Assembly: GCA_017590115.1 (NCBI GenBank)
Contig: JAGGNK010013558.1
Coordinates: 13,939,752-14,003,751 of the forward strand
Reading direction: 5' to 3'
Length of the DNA stretch: 64,000 bases
Source: Montifringilla adamsi
Taxonomy: Eukaryota; Chordata; Aves; Passeriformes; Passeridae
Positions 1 to 12,474 of this stretch are shown in pieces. Numbering within the stretch: the first letter of the stretch is position 1; each line of letters opens with the position of its first letter. The notes beneath the pieces are model-generated. The model saw nothing but the letters and a program-made list of their open reading frames with translations, was not told where the DNA came from and searched no databases. The translations under genes were made by a program, and so were the position numbers.

Positions 1-644
1 AATCTGAAAGGCACACATTGAAAAAATGCCAGATTTCTGAAAAATTAACACCCTCTTTCATCCTCTAATGAAAAAGGCCCTCTGTCTCATAAAAAAAACC
101 CTACTTCTTAAACTATTCTAAAATTTATTGAAAGCTCTTTAAAGAAATTAAGCTATTTTAGAAAGAACTGTTGACTTTACTGATGGTGCCCTACTTATTT
201 TTCCACATTGCTGCCGTTTTTAAGAGTAGTTACTGGCATTTATAGTCACCTCACTGTTCATATCACTAAAGTAAAGGCACAGTTCAGCTTTCTTTTCACA
301 GATCCAAGCCATTTCAAGCATCAAAGACACCTCACATATTGCTCCATCATCACTGGGTATGTACAAACAGACCTGAGCTGTGGAACTGCAGAAAAAAAAG
401 GCAGCAATACTTTTATGGATTTCATTGTTCAACCCAATTTGTATCATTTTTATATCACCTAGAGCAAACACATGGAAGGTTAAAAGCTTTGACAAGGGTC
501 AGCCCACAGCAACATCATCCCAGCTGGAAGGGCAGGTGCCAGGTACTCAGGAAGGAGAGCAGACCATGCTCTCCTGAGTGGCCACATTTTTGAGGTCATC
601 ATGTCATGTCTGAGAGGCTCCAGATTTCATTTCACTTTCTTTCT

Positions 645-645
<1 letters not shown>

Positions 646-687
<42 letters not shown>

Positions 688-731
688 TTTTACAACCTCC
701 TTAAAAAATTTTTTAAAAAAAAAAAAAAAAA
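646..731. repeat. A/T homopolymer tract
   Basis: A run of 38 A (646-683) is followed directly by 8 T (684-691), a short unique spacer, an A6-T6 block, and a further run of 17 A (715-731). It may be a decayed poly(A) tail or slippage-prone simple sequence. Such long runs are often mis-sized in assemblies. Confidence 0.9.
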
Positions 732-3700
732 GTCTTTCTATCACACTGCCTTAAAGATATCTGTTTGGCATGCAGTAGCTCCTTGGGGAGCTGCATTTCC
801 CAGCAGTGGTTTCTGATGGTCTGTCTGGTGACGATGGTGAGTTTGGGGGCGAGGAAGGGAGGGATGCAGACACTGACATCACCCCTTTGCAGAGAGCAGA
901 AGGCATGGCTCTGACCCAGAGCTTTGCAACATGCCTGGGGATCCTGCAGCCAAGACATGACACCACAGAGAAGAGAAAAACACACTCTGGAGTGAGAAGC
1001 ATGCCTGGGAGTGAAGGCCACATCAGAGATCTCAGCCTGGAGTTATTTTTAAGCTTACAGCAGTGGCCTCTGCCGGCTCCAGTCAGGACATCAGCTGTGC
1101 TTCCTTTTCCTCCTTCTCTCCCTGCTCTAATAGGGATGCCTCAGCAGTGACCAGGCTTTGCAGGGCACAGATCCCCATTTCCCAAGGGAAAAGCAAGACC
1201 CTGAGAAGAGTGAGTTTGCAGGATGCACAGTAGCACTCATTGGGATCCCAAAACTGGACTGAGAGGGGGTTTTGTGAAACTTGGTCCAAGTTCCTGAGTA
1301 GAACCTGTGATGTGCTGCCTTTTGGGGCTGCACAGTTTTCCAGAACTGTGGCTGTGCAGTTTTCCTGTGTCTGAGCCCAGCCTGAACTCTCCTCTGAGCC
1401 TTGGCAGTCAGGTCGGGATCAGCAGAGTGCCTCGAGGCAGGGATTAGGGTGCCAGCCCTGCTTCTTCCTTAATGCTCCCCCAGCCCATAGTTGGTAGGAG
1501 AGAGTCTCAAGTGGAGTGGAGTACAAGGGCTGTCCTCCTTCCACCACTGGTGGATGGGGCTTTCAGGAGCTGCCTTCAGGATCTGGCTGGTCACACCATG
1601 TCTCTGCTGGAGCTGCCCGTGGGCAGAGTGACAGGCCTGCCTGCTTTCACAGGGCAGTGGGATGTGCAGGCAGGTGCTTTCACACGCACATCTTCAATTC
1701 CAAGATCCATTTGTACCCAGAATTATTACTCTGATTCACAGGTCCTTTGGCTGCTGAATTTCAGATGGCTTTAAAAGCTGCTGTCACTGACCTTCCTGGC
1801 CTCTTTCTGTGGTCCTCATGGGGAGCACCCCACACTGTGCTGTGTCTTGAGGAGAGGTACAGGCAGGCAAATGCCAGCTGCATCACCCAGGTTGGGTGGA
1901 AACAGAGCTCCCAGAGCCCCTTTAGTGCCTTGGCTGCTTCTGCCACCATCCACTGTCACTGCTGCTACCATCCACTGTCACTGCTGTCACTGCTGTCTCA
2001 GAAGCACAGACCAGGCATCTTCAAACAGCAGCTGCCCTTTTAAGCCCAGGTTTCTGTTGCATTTATGTATTTATGATCAACAGCTCAGATCTGCTGATAA
2101 ACCCCAAATGCAAGGGCTGTGGCAGACAGGCCATCACGTGTGGAAGGCTGCCTGCATCTGCTGCCCAGCTGCTCACTCCCACAGGCCAGCCAGGAGGATA
2201 TTGGCTAACTTGGCTAAAGGCTTGTGGGAGAGCTGCAGCAAAGCTTCCCCCTGTATTCAGCAGCCTTTAATTTGGCCCTGGCTGGGAGGAAGTGACAAGG
2301 ACAATGCAGAGATCAGACACTCAAAATTTTTGCGCTCAGTGTGAATATTTTACATGCTTGTCAAGCTGTGCAGTAAAGGATGAAGGGCTGTAGCCAGCTG
2401 TAATTTAACACAGTGGGATCAATCCAATATGAGGAGCAACAGACTGTATCTTTCCTCCACATGGACATCTAAACAAATGTTTTATTGATTTAAACATTTC
2501 TCATCATTTATGGGAACAATTTTCACCATGGTTTGTTAAAGCATCCCACTTTGCACTTAAAGCTATAGATGTGTTCGAGCTTTTTCAACTTAAAATTATT
2601 AAAAATTGCAGCAAATGAGTGGATGGCCCCATTCTGAGGGCATCTGCGTAATCATTGTTCTTAACTAGTTGCTTCACACTGAAGTTGCTTTTGGCATTTG
2701 ATAGGACAAAATTTGATGCAGCTCCAGATCCAAATAAGTTGCAATAGAAGCAGAAGAGCCAGAGCAGATCACCCATGTGGGTCTGGGGGCTGCAAGCACT
2801 GGGGACATCTGTCCATCCCTCTGACAGTTTTGTAGGACTGCAACACATGGAGCAAGTGCTGCAAAAGGGAAGATGCTGATCCATCTCCTCCTTCTTCTGG
2901 AGCACTGATACATCAATACCATCCACCAGTCTCACCTTGGGACAAAGGCTTACCTACTGAGCTTAATTCCCTTTCTAGGGAGGCTCAGTCATCACATTTT
3001 GAAATTTAATGTTGGCTTCTTTACACAAAATGTGCTTTGCCTTAGCTACTGAACCCACATGTTCTCCCTTTGCCGATCTCTCTGACAGGATAAAGAAATG
3101 AAAACCCAAGTCTACTTTCTCCCTGCAGCATCTTCTCAGCTGAGACTAATTCTTTTTAGCTTTTTAAGGGACTCCTTTAGCTGCGACATGTTCTGCCCTC
3201 CAAAATGTTCAAAATTCTTTCTCCAAATAAAATTTGCTTTAAAAATACCAGATTTTAAGCAGATACTCTTGGTTATTTTTTCTGTACATTTGAACCTGTC
3301 CAACTCAAAAGCTTTTCTTCTTAACAGTGAGGGATAAAAGCTGCTATTAAAATCAAAAGCTGAGTTGCCTGCTTAATCCCATGACTCCAGGAGTTGGGGC
3401 TTTAAGAAAGGAAAGCAAACTCTGTGGTGCTTGTGATAAGATTGCAGGAGTTGGCAACAGCACTGGTGCTTAACCGTGGGTGTTGCTGGGAATACTGGCT
3501 GCCATTCGGCTTTGTGTCTCGGCAGGGGATGGAAAATCCAGCAAAGCTCCTTTTTAAAAAAGAATTTTATGCCTCTGTCTGTTGTTGCAGAAACAAAAGC
3601 ATAAATCACAAGTCCTTGGCACCAAGTGGGATTTTGTGCTGCACTGGGTCCTGGTGCTAAGTTACATTCCCTCAGATCATTTGGTCCCTTGTTCATCAGC

Positions 3701-4003
3701 CAGCAAGAAACATGAGGCTGTGGAGGGTGTCTACACGTAGGAGTGAGTCTGAGTGTGGCTGTGTTTGTCTTTGCTTCCACACCCAACAAGGTCAGATCCA
3801 AAACATGTCAGAGGAGTGTTTAAAAATGGTATTGATCACTCCTTCACAATAACACCAGTGTGAGGGAATGACAGCCTGCCAGTCCAATCAAGAGTTAAAA
3901 CGTGATGCTGGGTTGTGCTGAAAGTTGGAGATAGGCAGCTCTGACCAGAGCTGGGACCCTCAGTGCTTTGTAGCTGTGCTGAACTACATCCAAACTCAAC
4001 ACA

Positions 4004-4145
4004 GATCACAGAATGATAGAATGGCTTGGGTTGGAAGGGACACCAAAGATCATCTTATTCCAACCCCCACCATGGGCAGGGACATCTTTCACCAGATCAG
4101 GTTGCTCAAAGCTCCCTCCAACCTGGCCTTGAACACTCTCACCGA
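4004..4145 (-). mobile_element. CR1 LINE 3' fragment (antisense)
   Basis: The + strand begins with two imperfect copies of the reverse complement of the CR1 terminal octamer ATTCTRTG (CACAGAAT at 4007-4014, then GATAGAAT). It continues with the characteristic antisense CR1 sequence: GGCTTGGGTTGGAAGGGACA, then TCCAACCCCCACCATGGGCA, then the GATCAGGTTGCTC and CCAACCTGGCCTTGAA blocks. The element therefore lies on the minus strand with its 3' end at about 4004. Only about 140 bp is recognisable, as usual for 5'-truncated avian CR1 copies. Identification is from memory of the family consensus, and the right border is approximate. Confidence 0.88.
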
Positions 4146-7039
4146 TGTTCAAAGAGTGTCTGTGGTGTCCAACTGGTCTCTGTGCCAGTTTTTAAAAATT
4201 ACATTATCTCAAAAAAATCACACTTGATGTTTCTCCCACTGCAGCCTGCTTCCCCCAGGCAGGTTGAGGTCCCCTCGCCCATCCCTGGCAGCATCCATGT
4301 GACATTTCTGTGGGCAAGCATCCCCCCTGACAGGGACAGGCAGCTCCACACCTGCTGCTTAGCCCTGTCTGGGTGGTGACCAAGCTACAGCTCTGACCCA
4401 GCCCCACTTTAACCCTGTTATTCACTGTGCCCTTTTTGCCACTTCTGTGTTTGAGCTGTGCTTTGGTTCCTTTTAACATCTGACCACCAGCCAGAGAAGC
4501 TGAAATCTAAAAAGGTTGTGATAGAACCAACCCCAAAATGGAAATCACAGCGGTCCCTGTGCTTGAACCAGCTGTGTGCAAGGTTTTGAAATAGCCACAC
4601 CTCTTAGCCAAATGCCACTGAATGAATTCCTGAAAGCTGAGGATGGAGCTGAGTGCAAGTCTCCACATTGCATCACCTCTGTTCCCCTCTCAGTGCCAGC
4701 AGCAGCAGAGCAGCAGGGCAGGGTGAGCAGTGTGCAGCAGCAGTGGCCTGGAGAGAGCACCCCAAATATCAGTACTGGCTGGGATGAGCCAGATAATGCT
4801 CGTCTGCTGACTTTGGTTGTCATTTTGCTGTTCCTTCAGCTCACAGCCCAGCAGTGGCAGAGATGTACCATCACCCAGCCACAGCAGGGAGCAGAACAGG
4901 AGCTTTCCCATGGGCAGGAAAAAGGCAGGCTCAGGGATGCCTGGGTGAGTAGAGAGCAGACCCCTGCACCTGCGTTCTATGCCTCCAGTAAGAGGCTTTT
5001 TTAAACAAGAAAGGCTTGCTTGGTGCCATTTGAGCAAAATGAGGGATGAATCTCATGTGTTTGACATCTCTGGTTGTTGTACCCTTCGGACATCAGCAGT
5101 AGCAAGTTTCAGAGTTTAGGTAGCACAGACACAGCTTGTTGGGAGCTCATTCCAAAATGATATCATTTAGCAACAATTCCTAAGAAATAGGTCCCAACTA
5201 GCAGCGAGAAGTTGTGCCTGCAGGCAAACAGATGCTGGTTCAAGGCTGTTATCAGGTAAAATGAGTGGGTGAAAAACCTCTGAAGCTTGTCTGTTGCCAT
5301 GAGAAGAAGCAAACAAAGCAGGGACAAGGCTGGACTCCAGGCAAATGAGGCTGCTGACTGGCTGGCACCTCGTCCCTGCTGGAGATGAGGATGAGATGCT
5401 TCCCTCTGGTGAGGGCTGGGGCTGTGTGGCATCGAAGAGTCTCAGCTCTCAGCAGGCAGCTGCTGCAGCAAGAAGAGCAGATCCAGGGAGCCAGCAGTCC
5501 CAGGAAGGTAACTGGTACTTAGATGCTTACAGAGCGAGTGAAAAGAGAAAAGAAGTTGAGTTTACACTTGCTTCACATCTGTCTTCTCTCACACTGTGCA
5601 CATGGAGCAGCACAAGGAGCACTGGGCACTGCCCGTGGTGGACAGTGTCGCCCATCTCTTCTGTGTCCCTGCTCTGCTCTGCAGCACCATTCCCACCTCT
5701 CTGAGCATTCCTGCACTGGATTGCTTGCAGCTCAAAAGAAGGACAGAAATTAAATCTGCAGTGCCCTGCAATCCCACCACACTCAGGTGGTACTCAGGCA
5801 TATCTTAGCTACTCAGTTTAGGTTTCTGCATGTTGCTTAACAATGGCAGCTCTGTGTTTTCCACTGAACACGGATACTTGGCTGTTGTTCTACAGTGGTG
5901 CTGCACAGCTGTGTTTAGAGAAGCCATCTATGTGAGCTTGGGCCAGGAGCTGTGAGCCATTGGATGCCCCAGGAGCTCAGAGCAGGACTGGGCCCTGTCT
6001 CTAATGCAATTTCAGATTGTGGGATATGAAAAAAACAATCTGGAAATCACATGAGAGCCAGTTTTCTCGTGGGGCATCCAGTCACTCCTGCTTCCAGCTG
6101 GACAACACAAAAGCAGCTTTATTAGCATCAAGCAAGCCTGTGTGCCATCCCTGCTGAGGACAGCCAACCCTGTGTGTCTTGCCAGTGGTGTTTGAGGTCA
6201 CATGCTGACCTGTCACACAGCCTGGTGAGACCCTCTGACACTGTGGTTTTACATGTAGCTGCAGAAGACATAAACATGAGTCATGCAACTCCCAAACTGT
6301 GTGTTTTCTCCATGAACTCAAATAAAGAGCCATCACACACATTGCAAAGACAAAAGCTTGAGGGTTGTCTTGTTGTTTTACCCTGGGGGCTGTATGAAAG
6401 GGGAGCCCTATTTAATCCCTTCTAGGGAAATTCCTGTTAGGAGGCACACATGCATGTGCAACTGGCATTCAGCAGGATCCTGAGGAGAGGGAAACATGAA
6501 CTGGGAAAAGGTTAGTAAATTTTGGGGCTTTGGAGATCAACAAATGCAGAATTACATCTCTGACTTCCTGAAGGACCTGCAGGTAACAGGAATGCAGACA
6601 CAAATAGAGATGTATCATCATTATGTTTGTTTGTATGTAACATTGATATCATAGAGCATGGATATTATACCGAAATCAGGCTGAAAGCAGGAAAGCAAAT
6701 CTCCATTTTCTTCTTTGAAGTAGTTCATCTGCTGGGCCACACTTGCAGATGATCTCTAGGCAGCTTTGTGAAGGCAAATGCAGCTCCTCAGGGGTGACCC
6801 CAGGGGACTGTGACACCTGGGTTCTAGGACAGAACTACTGAAATAACTACAGAATAAAATAACTACTGGAATAAAAAAAAAATCACTTGTGCCTGTCTGC
6901 TGCCTCAATGGTGTGATGCTGCCAGCACATCAGCCAGCTTCCCATCTCATCTCTTTACACCAAGTGCTCTGTAGATTTTGTGACTTTATTTACTCTCTGC
7001 ACTCTTTTAAACGTTTTGCTGGTAGACAGGGGTTGTTAG

Positions 7040-7420
7040 GGGGCTGACGAAATTTCCCGAGGCCTGTGTGGAGTTCTGGGTGCCCTGGCCACGGCAGGGG
7101 CCGTCCGTCCGTCCGTCTGTCTGTCCGTCTGTCTGTCCGTCCATCCGCCTGGCCGTCCATACGTCTGTTTGTCCATCTGTCTGTCCGTCCGTCGGTCCGT
7201 CTGTCTGTCCGTCCGTCTGTCTGTCCGTCCGTCGGTCCGTCTCTCCGTCTGTCTGTCCGTCTGTCGGTGCGTCTGTCCGTCCGTCTGTCCGTCCTTCTGT
7301 CCGTCCAGCTCCCTGCTGCCCCCTGCCGCCGGCGGCCCCGCACTGCAGCGCGGCCCTTGGCAGGCGCTGGCTGCTCGCTCTCTCCCTGCTCTTTCAGAGC
7401 GATGCTTCTCCCCCCTTCCC
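7040..7420. promoter_or_regulatory. small GC-rich/CpG-rich patch around the array
   Basis: Sequence to the right of the tetranucleotide array (about 7307-7400) is rich in CpG and GCGG/CCGC motifs, unlike the AT-richer surroundings, and the array itself is CpG-rich. It could be a small CpG island or alternative promoter, or just the GC-rich flank of a repeat. No clear splice donor or core promoter was recognised. Confidence 0.3.
7101..7306. repeat. (CYGT)n tetranucleotide array, 51.5 units
   Basis: The array is 206 bp of strictly in-phase four-base units. My hand count gives 21 CCGT, 17 CTGT, 3 CCAT and 10 other single variants. Units show higher-order grouping such as CCGT-CCGT-CTGT-CTGT, which recurs several times. 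No frame shift interrupts the 4-bp register. Several frames on both strands stay open because the unit contains no stop codon, so the Ser/Val/Cys/Arg/Pro-rich and Thr/Asp/Arg-rich predicted proteins here are artefacts of the repeat. Confidence 0.97.
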
Positions 7421-9177
7421 CTCCTCCTCCCCTTCACTTCTGCTCAGGGAAATGCCCCCCTTTCTCTCCATTTTTACACCTAGTTTCTGCACAATGACCA
7501 GTTCACATCGAGCCTCGGCGGTGGTCGATGATACCACAAGGTTACAACCCCGTGGTGCGAATACCTGAAATGTTTCTAGGATCGTCAGCAATTCTTTATT
7601 TCCCCACGCAATTTCCAGTTGCATTCTATGAAAACATCTCCCCATCCCTTTCCCCTGCAGATGCATTGCTGGAAAGCAGCCTGGCTGTGGTGCCTTCTGT
7701 CCTGTGCACATTAAACTCACTAAAGTCCTTTTTGATCCAGCTTCGAGCAGCCTTGTGCATAGGATGAGAAGCAAAGACATGAGTGAACAGCTAAGGTGAC
7801 TTTGTTTGAAAATACCAAAGCTGCTTTTTTCTCTGCCTTTTATTGAAGGAGGGAGAGGCCCCTCTGCTTCCCTCAAGGAAATTCCCCAGAAAGCACAGTT
7901 TCAAGAATAAATGCTCTTCCAGACGAGTAAGAGAAAAGCTGAAACCTGAGCCTTTGCATCTGAAATTACAGCTTCGTATTTAATTTCTCTGTAATGCAAT
8001 ATAGCACATTTTCTTATCCCTTAGATGCCCACGTCTATCAGAGTGTTCCGAAAAATCACTCAGATGAAATGAATATTGTACACCAGGCTTAGGCCATTTG
8101 CTATAGTTACAGAGTAATCATGGAAATATGGAAAGGTTTTGCTAGTGGAGCATTTATAGGCAATTTAAATTGAAGGACAGGCATAGCTCTGCTATCTGGA
8201 AAAACCCTGCTGATATCTGTTCTGTATAGGAGAGCAGGTTGGAACCATCTGTAAATGGCAGCTCTATCACAGTGGGCACAGAGGAAGAGCAGATTTAAGA
8301 CTAATATTAGTTTAATATTATATATAGACAATATATTTGTCTCTATATAGAAGAGAAGAAGTGCTAATGATGTAGGATTCACATCCTTATTTTACTTTGT
8401 TGTCTAACTTGCAGGAAATCTAGATAAAAGATGGGAGATAGACTGTGCTATGGATGTGCAAGGTTAATAAACCTAACAAGTAATACCTAGACATTAAAGA
8501 AAGCAAAAAAAGCCACAGAGTTCCATTGCAGCAGTTCCTTGCATGTATTATACACTATGCAGAAATGCAGTTCCTTGACAATTGGGCTGCCACACATAAA
8601 AACAACATCTTTTCTATTTTCCATTTTCCACTCAGAGAAATCCCACTAATAATGCTTATTCAATTCCCAGCAGCTTCTGCCCTCCTGACTCAGCCCTCTC
8701 TGAATAACAGCCAGGCATGTACATAACAAAGGACATTAAATATTAATGCTGAGGGGTTTGCTGATGATTGTGCTATTAACATGTAGGGAACCATTCATCC
8801 TTTTCACATAAATAAACTCTGACTAACTCATTAGAGCCCTGCAAAGTCAGAGTTAGCCTGACAATATATTCCTTCATTTTGAAAGATGAAAACAGGGGAA
8901 GAAAAGAGATGCGTGAGCTGCTCTTTAATGGTTCACTGTGCTTGTACTTGGGATCTTCAACCTAGAAGAGAACCATTAGAGAAAGAGAGAGGGAAAGGGG
9001 GACCAAAAAAAAAATTAAAATGTAATGTGTAGGGTGAACCTAGAGGATGCAACTCTTAGGTAATGTATTTAGTCCAGTGCTGTCAGTACTCATTAGCTTG
9101 GCCCTCACAGCTAGACCTGCCAAAGTCCCCATGCTTTTTTACTCAGGACTGTCTTACAGCATGGTTTCTGTGCCTTG

Positions 9178-9227
9178 CTTTTCTCTGTGAAGAGAATTGT
9201 GGCCTCATTTCTCTTCACAGAGAAAAG
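9178..9227. repeat. perfect 19-bp inverted repeat (hairpin)
   Basis: The left arm at 9178-9196 (CTTTTCTCTGTGAAGAGAA) and the right arm at 9209-9227 (TTCTCTTCACAGAGAAAAG) are exact reverse complements, separated by a 12-nt loop. Pairing stops at both ends (G/A outside, T/T inside). No surrounding transposon is recognised. Confidence 0.97.
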
Positions 9228-10834
9228 AAAGGGACAGGTTTCTGCTGGATTAGAGACACTGAACCACTCACAGGCCACGATGCTGCTGATGGATGGCAGC
9301 TGACATCACATCCCCTGGCCTGTCACAGCACGTGCCAGTGGCACCTCTCAAGAGCAGTGGCTCTTTGGAAAACTGAAGTTTTTATGCCACAAATAGCTTT
9401 CAGCAAAGTGTTTATTTACCATGATGTTAATTTCTTGTTTTTCTGGTGCGGTGCAGCCTCTCCAGCTCAGCTTTCCAGCTCAGGTAAGTTGATATTGCCA
9501 CAGCGACTGCACTTTTGCCCTGAAATCTCAGCATCAGTGGTGTAATGTGGGTTTCAGATAGTTCAGGAGCCCCTTTAGCTCAGAGGGCATAAATGCACAT
9601 TGTGTTTTGTAGCCTGAACCACCTCTCTGAGAAGTCAGTGGGGGCAGCGTTCAGAAGCACAGTTGGTGCTGGGATTTCCTGCTCTTCCAGGAGCTGTGCA
9701 GCCCTTTGGGTTGCCATGATAATCAGGACCTCCTGTCAAGCAGAAAGTAACAGGCTAATTTAAGGAAAAAAAGTACTATTATGCTTTGTGGAAGCAGAGC
9801 CTTAATTAGAAAAGCTCAGAATTTTGGAGGAAAATGTGACATGCACTGAGGTGTTTCCCCCATTTCTCCTACGTTCAGTAACTGATCTCTCCTTTCATGC
9901 AGCTCGTTGGTAACGTGGGTGCCAAGGCTGGTGCTGCAGGAGTGACAGCAGCCAGCAAGGGGCTGTGCTCCTGAGCAGCACTGAGCAGCAGGGCCCATCC
10001 ACTGGGGTCTGTGTGTGTGTATCCACACACCCCATCTGAACTGGGGGTGTGGAAACCTTTCACAGACCCAAACCCTGAATTCTGCAGGTTTCACATTGCA
10101 GTGTATTCAGTGTCAAACCCTTTTTTCCCCACTTCAAGCTGACTTTTTCCCCAGACCAGGCAGCAGCCATGTCCCTTTCTGGCAGGGGGCAATGTGGCAT
10201 GATGTGGCTCTGGCCCTTTGCCGTGTGCTCTCTCCTCCTAATTTGTTTTTGGGTCTTGCCAACACAATCCCTTCACAGCAAACCCACAGCACAGAGGACT
10301 GACAGCTATTTTATTCATATCCATATTGATTCCATATGCATTTTATCTATATCTGCCAGTGATCAGGCAGCAATACCAATAATTAGACTTAATGCCTGCA
10401 TAGCTCTTTACACTGTATTTGTTATCTGCATTACTAATCCTGCTTATCAGGTGTAACTGAAGGTGCAACCAAATATTGCTGGGGACTTTCTCTTCTATTA
10501 AGGCCAGATTCTGGCTTTTGTAAGCAGATTTCATTAGCAGAAGTGGTGGAGGGAGGGGGAGGTAAGGGCTGTTTCTGGCTGGACAGCTGTCACCAGTGGG
10601 GAGCAGCAGCCACCAGCCTGCTGTCACTGCACACCTTGGAGAGGTGGCACCGCCCAGCTCCTGCTGCCGCCGCCCTCAAATCCTCACCCCTCAGCCGTGT
10701 TTAACCCCTGACAGACGTCAAAGTTGGTTCCTCCTGGCTCCTGCTGGGACATGGACACCTCCAAGGACAGGTCAGCTGGGGCTCCTCATGCAGGTTGTGT
10801 GGGAGGGCTCAGGGTGGGAGAGAGGGACACTCGA

Positions 10835-10890
10835 GTGTGTGTGTGAGTGCTGTGTGTGCACCCCACGCCTGTGTGAGTGTCTGTGTGTGG
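10835..10890. repeat. GT-rich simple sequence
   Basis: Interrupted GT/GTGA runs form a degenerate dinucleotide microsatellite. The Cys/Val-rich open frame across it is a by-product. Confidence 0.7.
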
Positions 10891-12453
10891 AGGGAACCCT
10901 GAAAACCACCCTAAAAGCTCTGAGTGACCCTCCCCTGGTCGCATAGTGCCGTGATATTGACTGCCTCTCACAGCAAGTGCCTAAGCATGTAAGCCATGGC
11001 TCTGAAAGGGCCATGAAATATGCATTGTTTGTGTATTTTTAGAGTCCTGCTTTCCCTTTAATTACCTTCCTTTCACTCCACAGCCTGTGAGCCATCCCAG
11101 GGGCTGCTCCTTCACCACTTGACTTCTTGTTTTGCTTTGTACACCTTCCCCACAGCATCTGAGCACTGCTGAAGGAGGGTACCCTGCTTTGCCCAGCTCT
11201 GCACCACAGTGCCAGGGCCCCTGGTGTCTGGTTTATGGAAGGAGGCAAAAAAAAAAACAACTGCTGAGGTGGGATAAAAGAGGAAAATGGCTTGATTTCA
11301 CCTCTGGGGCTCTGCTCCATTCACATGGATGGGCCAGATCTCCCATCCCACCCTGCTTCAGAGCAGATCTGTGAGCTTTCCACTGTGCTCAGTGAGTTTA
11401 TGGGGTTAGATCAAGCTTTCTTTGCCTGTGTAGTTGTGTTGGTTAATACACCTTTATGATCAGCCTTTGCACAGTCCCCTATTTCCCTGGGATATAAGAG
11501 TTTATATAATTGTATCCATCTCCATGCCAGGTACTTATTCATTGCTGCTCTGCTTTGTTTTCCATTTGCTCCTTGCGGCTCCGAGACAGTCGGATTGCTG
11601 CTGATTTCATTAATGTGCTCTTTTGAACAGAAAGATGTTAGGCCTCCCCATCCTGCTGCCTTGCATGTCAGGCAGCCCACAAGGGTCCCTGCTGGCACCA
11701 TATGGCACCATGGAAAATGGCTCTGTCTGGCTGAGGTACCTGGATACGGGCAGCAGTGATTAACAGAGAGAGCACAGGAGGGTGCAGAGGTAATTAGAAA
11801 CTCTGATAATCACAGTGCATTTGCAAAGAACACCTCCCAGGTTTATTGCCTCCCTCTCTGTTCATTCTCCAGTGAGGTTTAATACAAGTTTACCTGAATT
11901 AGATCTCTGCTGCATGGGAGACAGTAGGAAGATGCAGGGGAATGGAGACAAGCCCCCAGTGTCCCTGCCATGTCTCTCCTCTCTTCCAATCCCTTCTGCA
12001 AGTGCAAGGTGACATGAGGCAGAGCAGCCTTCCTCCAACAGCCCTTGGGATGGAGCTGGGACTGCCCCAAGCCCTTTCCAGGAGAGCACAGCATGAAGGG
12101 TGCTGTGCTTCCTGAGCATGACCCACACACGGATGTGACACCTGCAAACAGAGCTCCTGTCATTAGAGGAATTTGAACTATTAATGAGCTGCAGGACTCA
12201 GAGAAGCAGTGACAGGCAAGCAAGCAGTGCTCAGTGGCATGGTGATAGACTGGCTCTTTTTAGCTTTGCCAAGGCCTTGATACTTGGCCTGTAATGTGCA
12301 GGAGTTCTGGTAATAATTTGACTTCTGAAGTGCTCCCACATCAAAGTGATCAGTGTGCTGTACCAAACACAAAATGCAATTAAGCTAATGTACTGTGCAA
12401 GGGAGAATAAAGCTGAACCTCAGATTCAAGCTCCAATTTTTATGAGTGGGTGT

Positions 12454-12474
12454 AAAAAAAAAAAAAAAAAAAAA
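12454..12474. repeat. poly(A)21
   Basis: An uninterrupted run of 21 A. No retroposon body was recognised upstream, so it is treated as simple sequence. Confidence 0.9.

Noticed and set aside
6990..7568. Several long open frames on both strands encoding Arg/Thr/Asp-rich or Ser/Val/Pro/Cys-rich proteins
   Set aside because: They are created by the stop-free (CYGT)n tetranucleotide array; there is no start context, domain or splice support.
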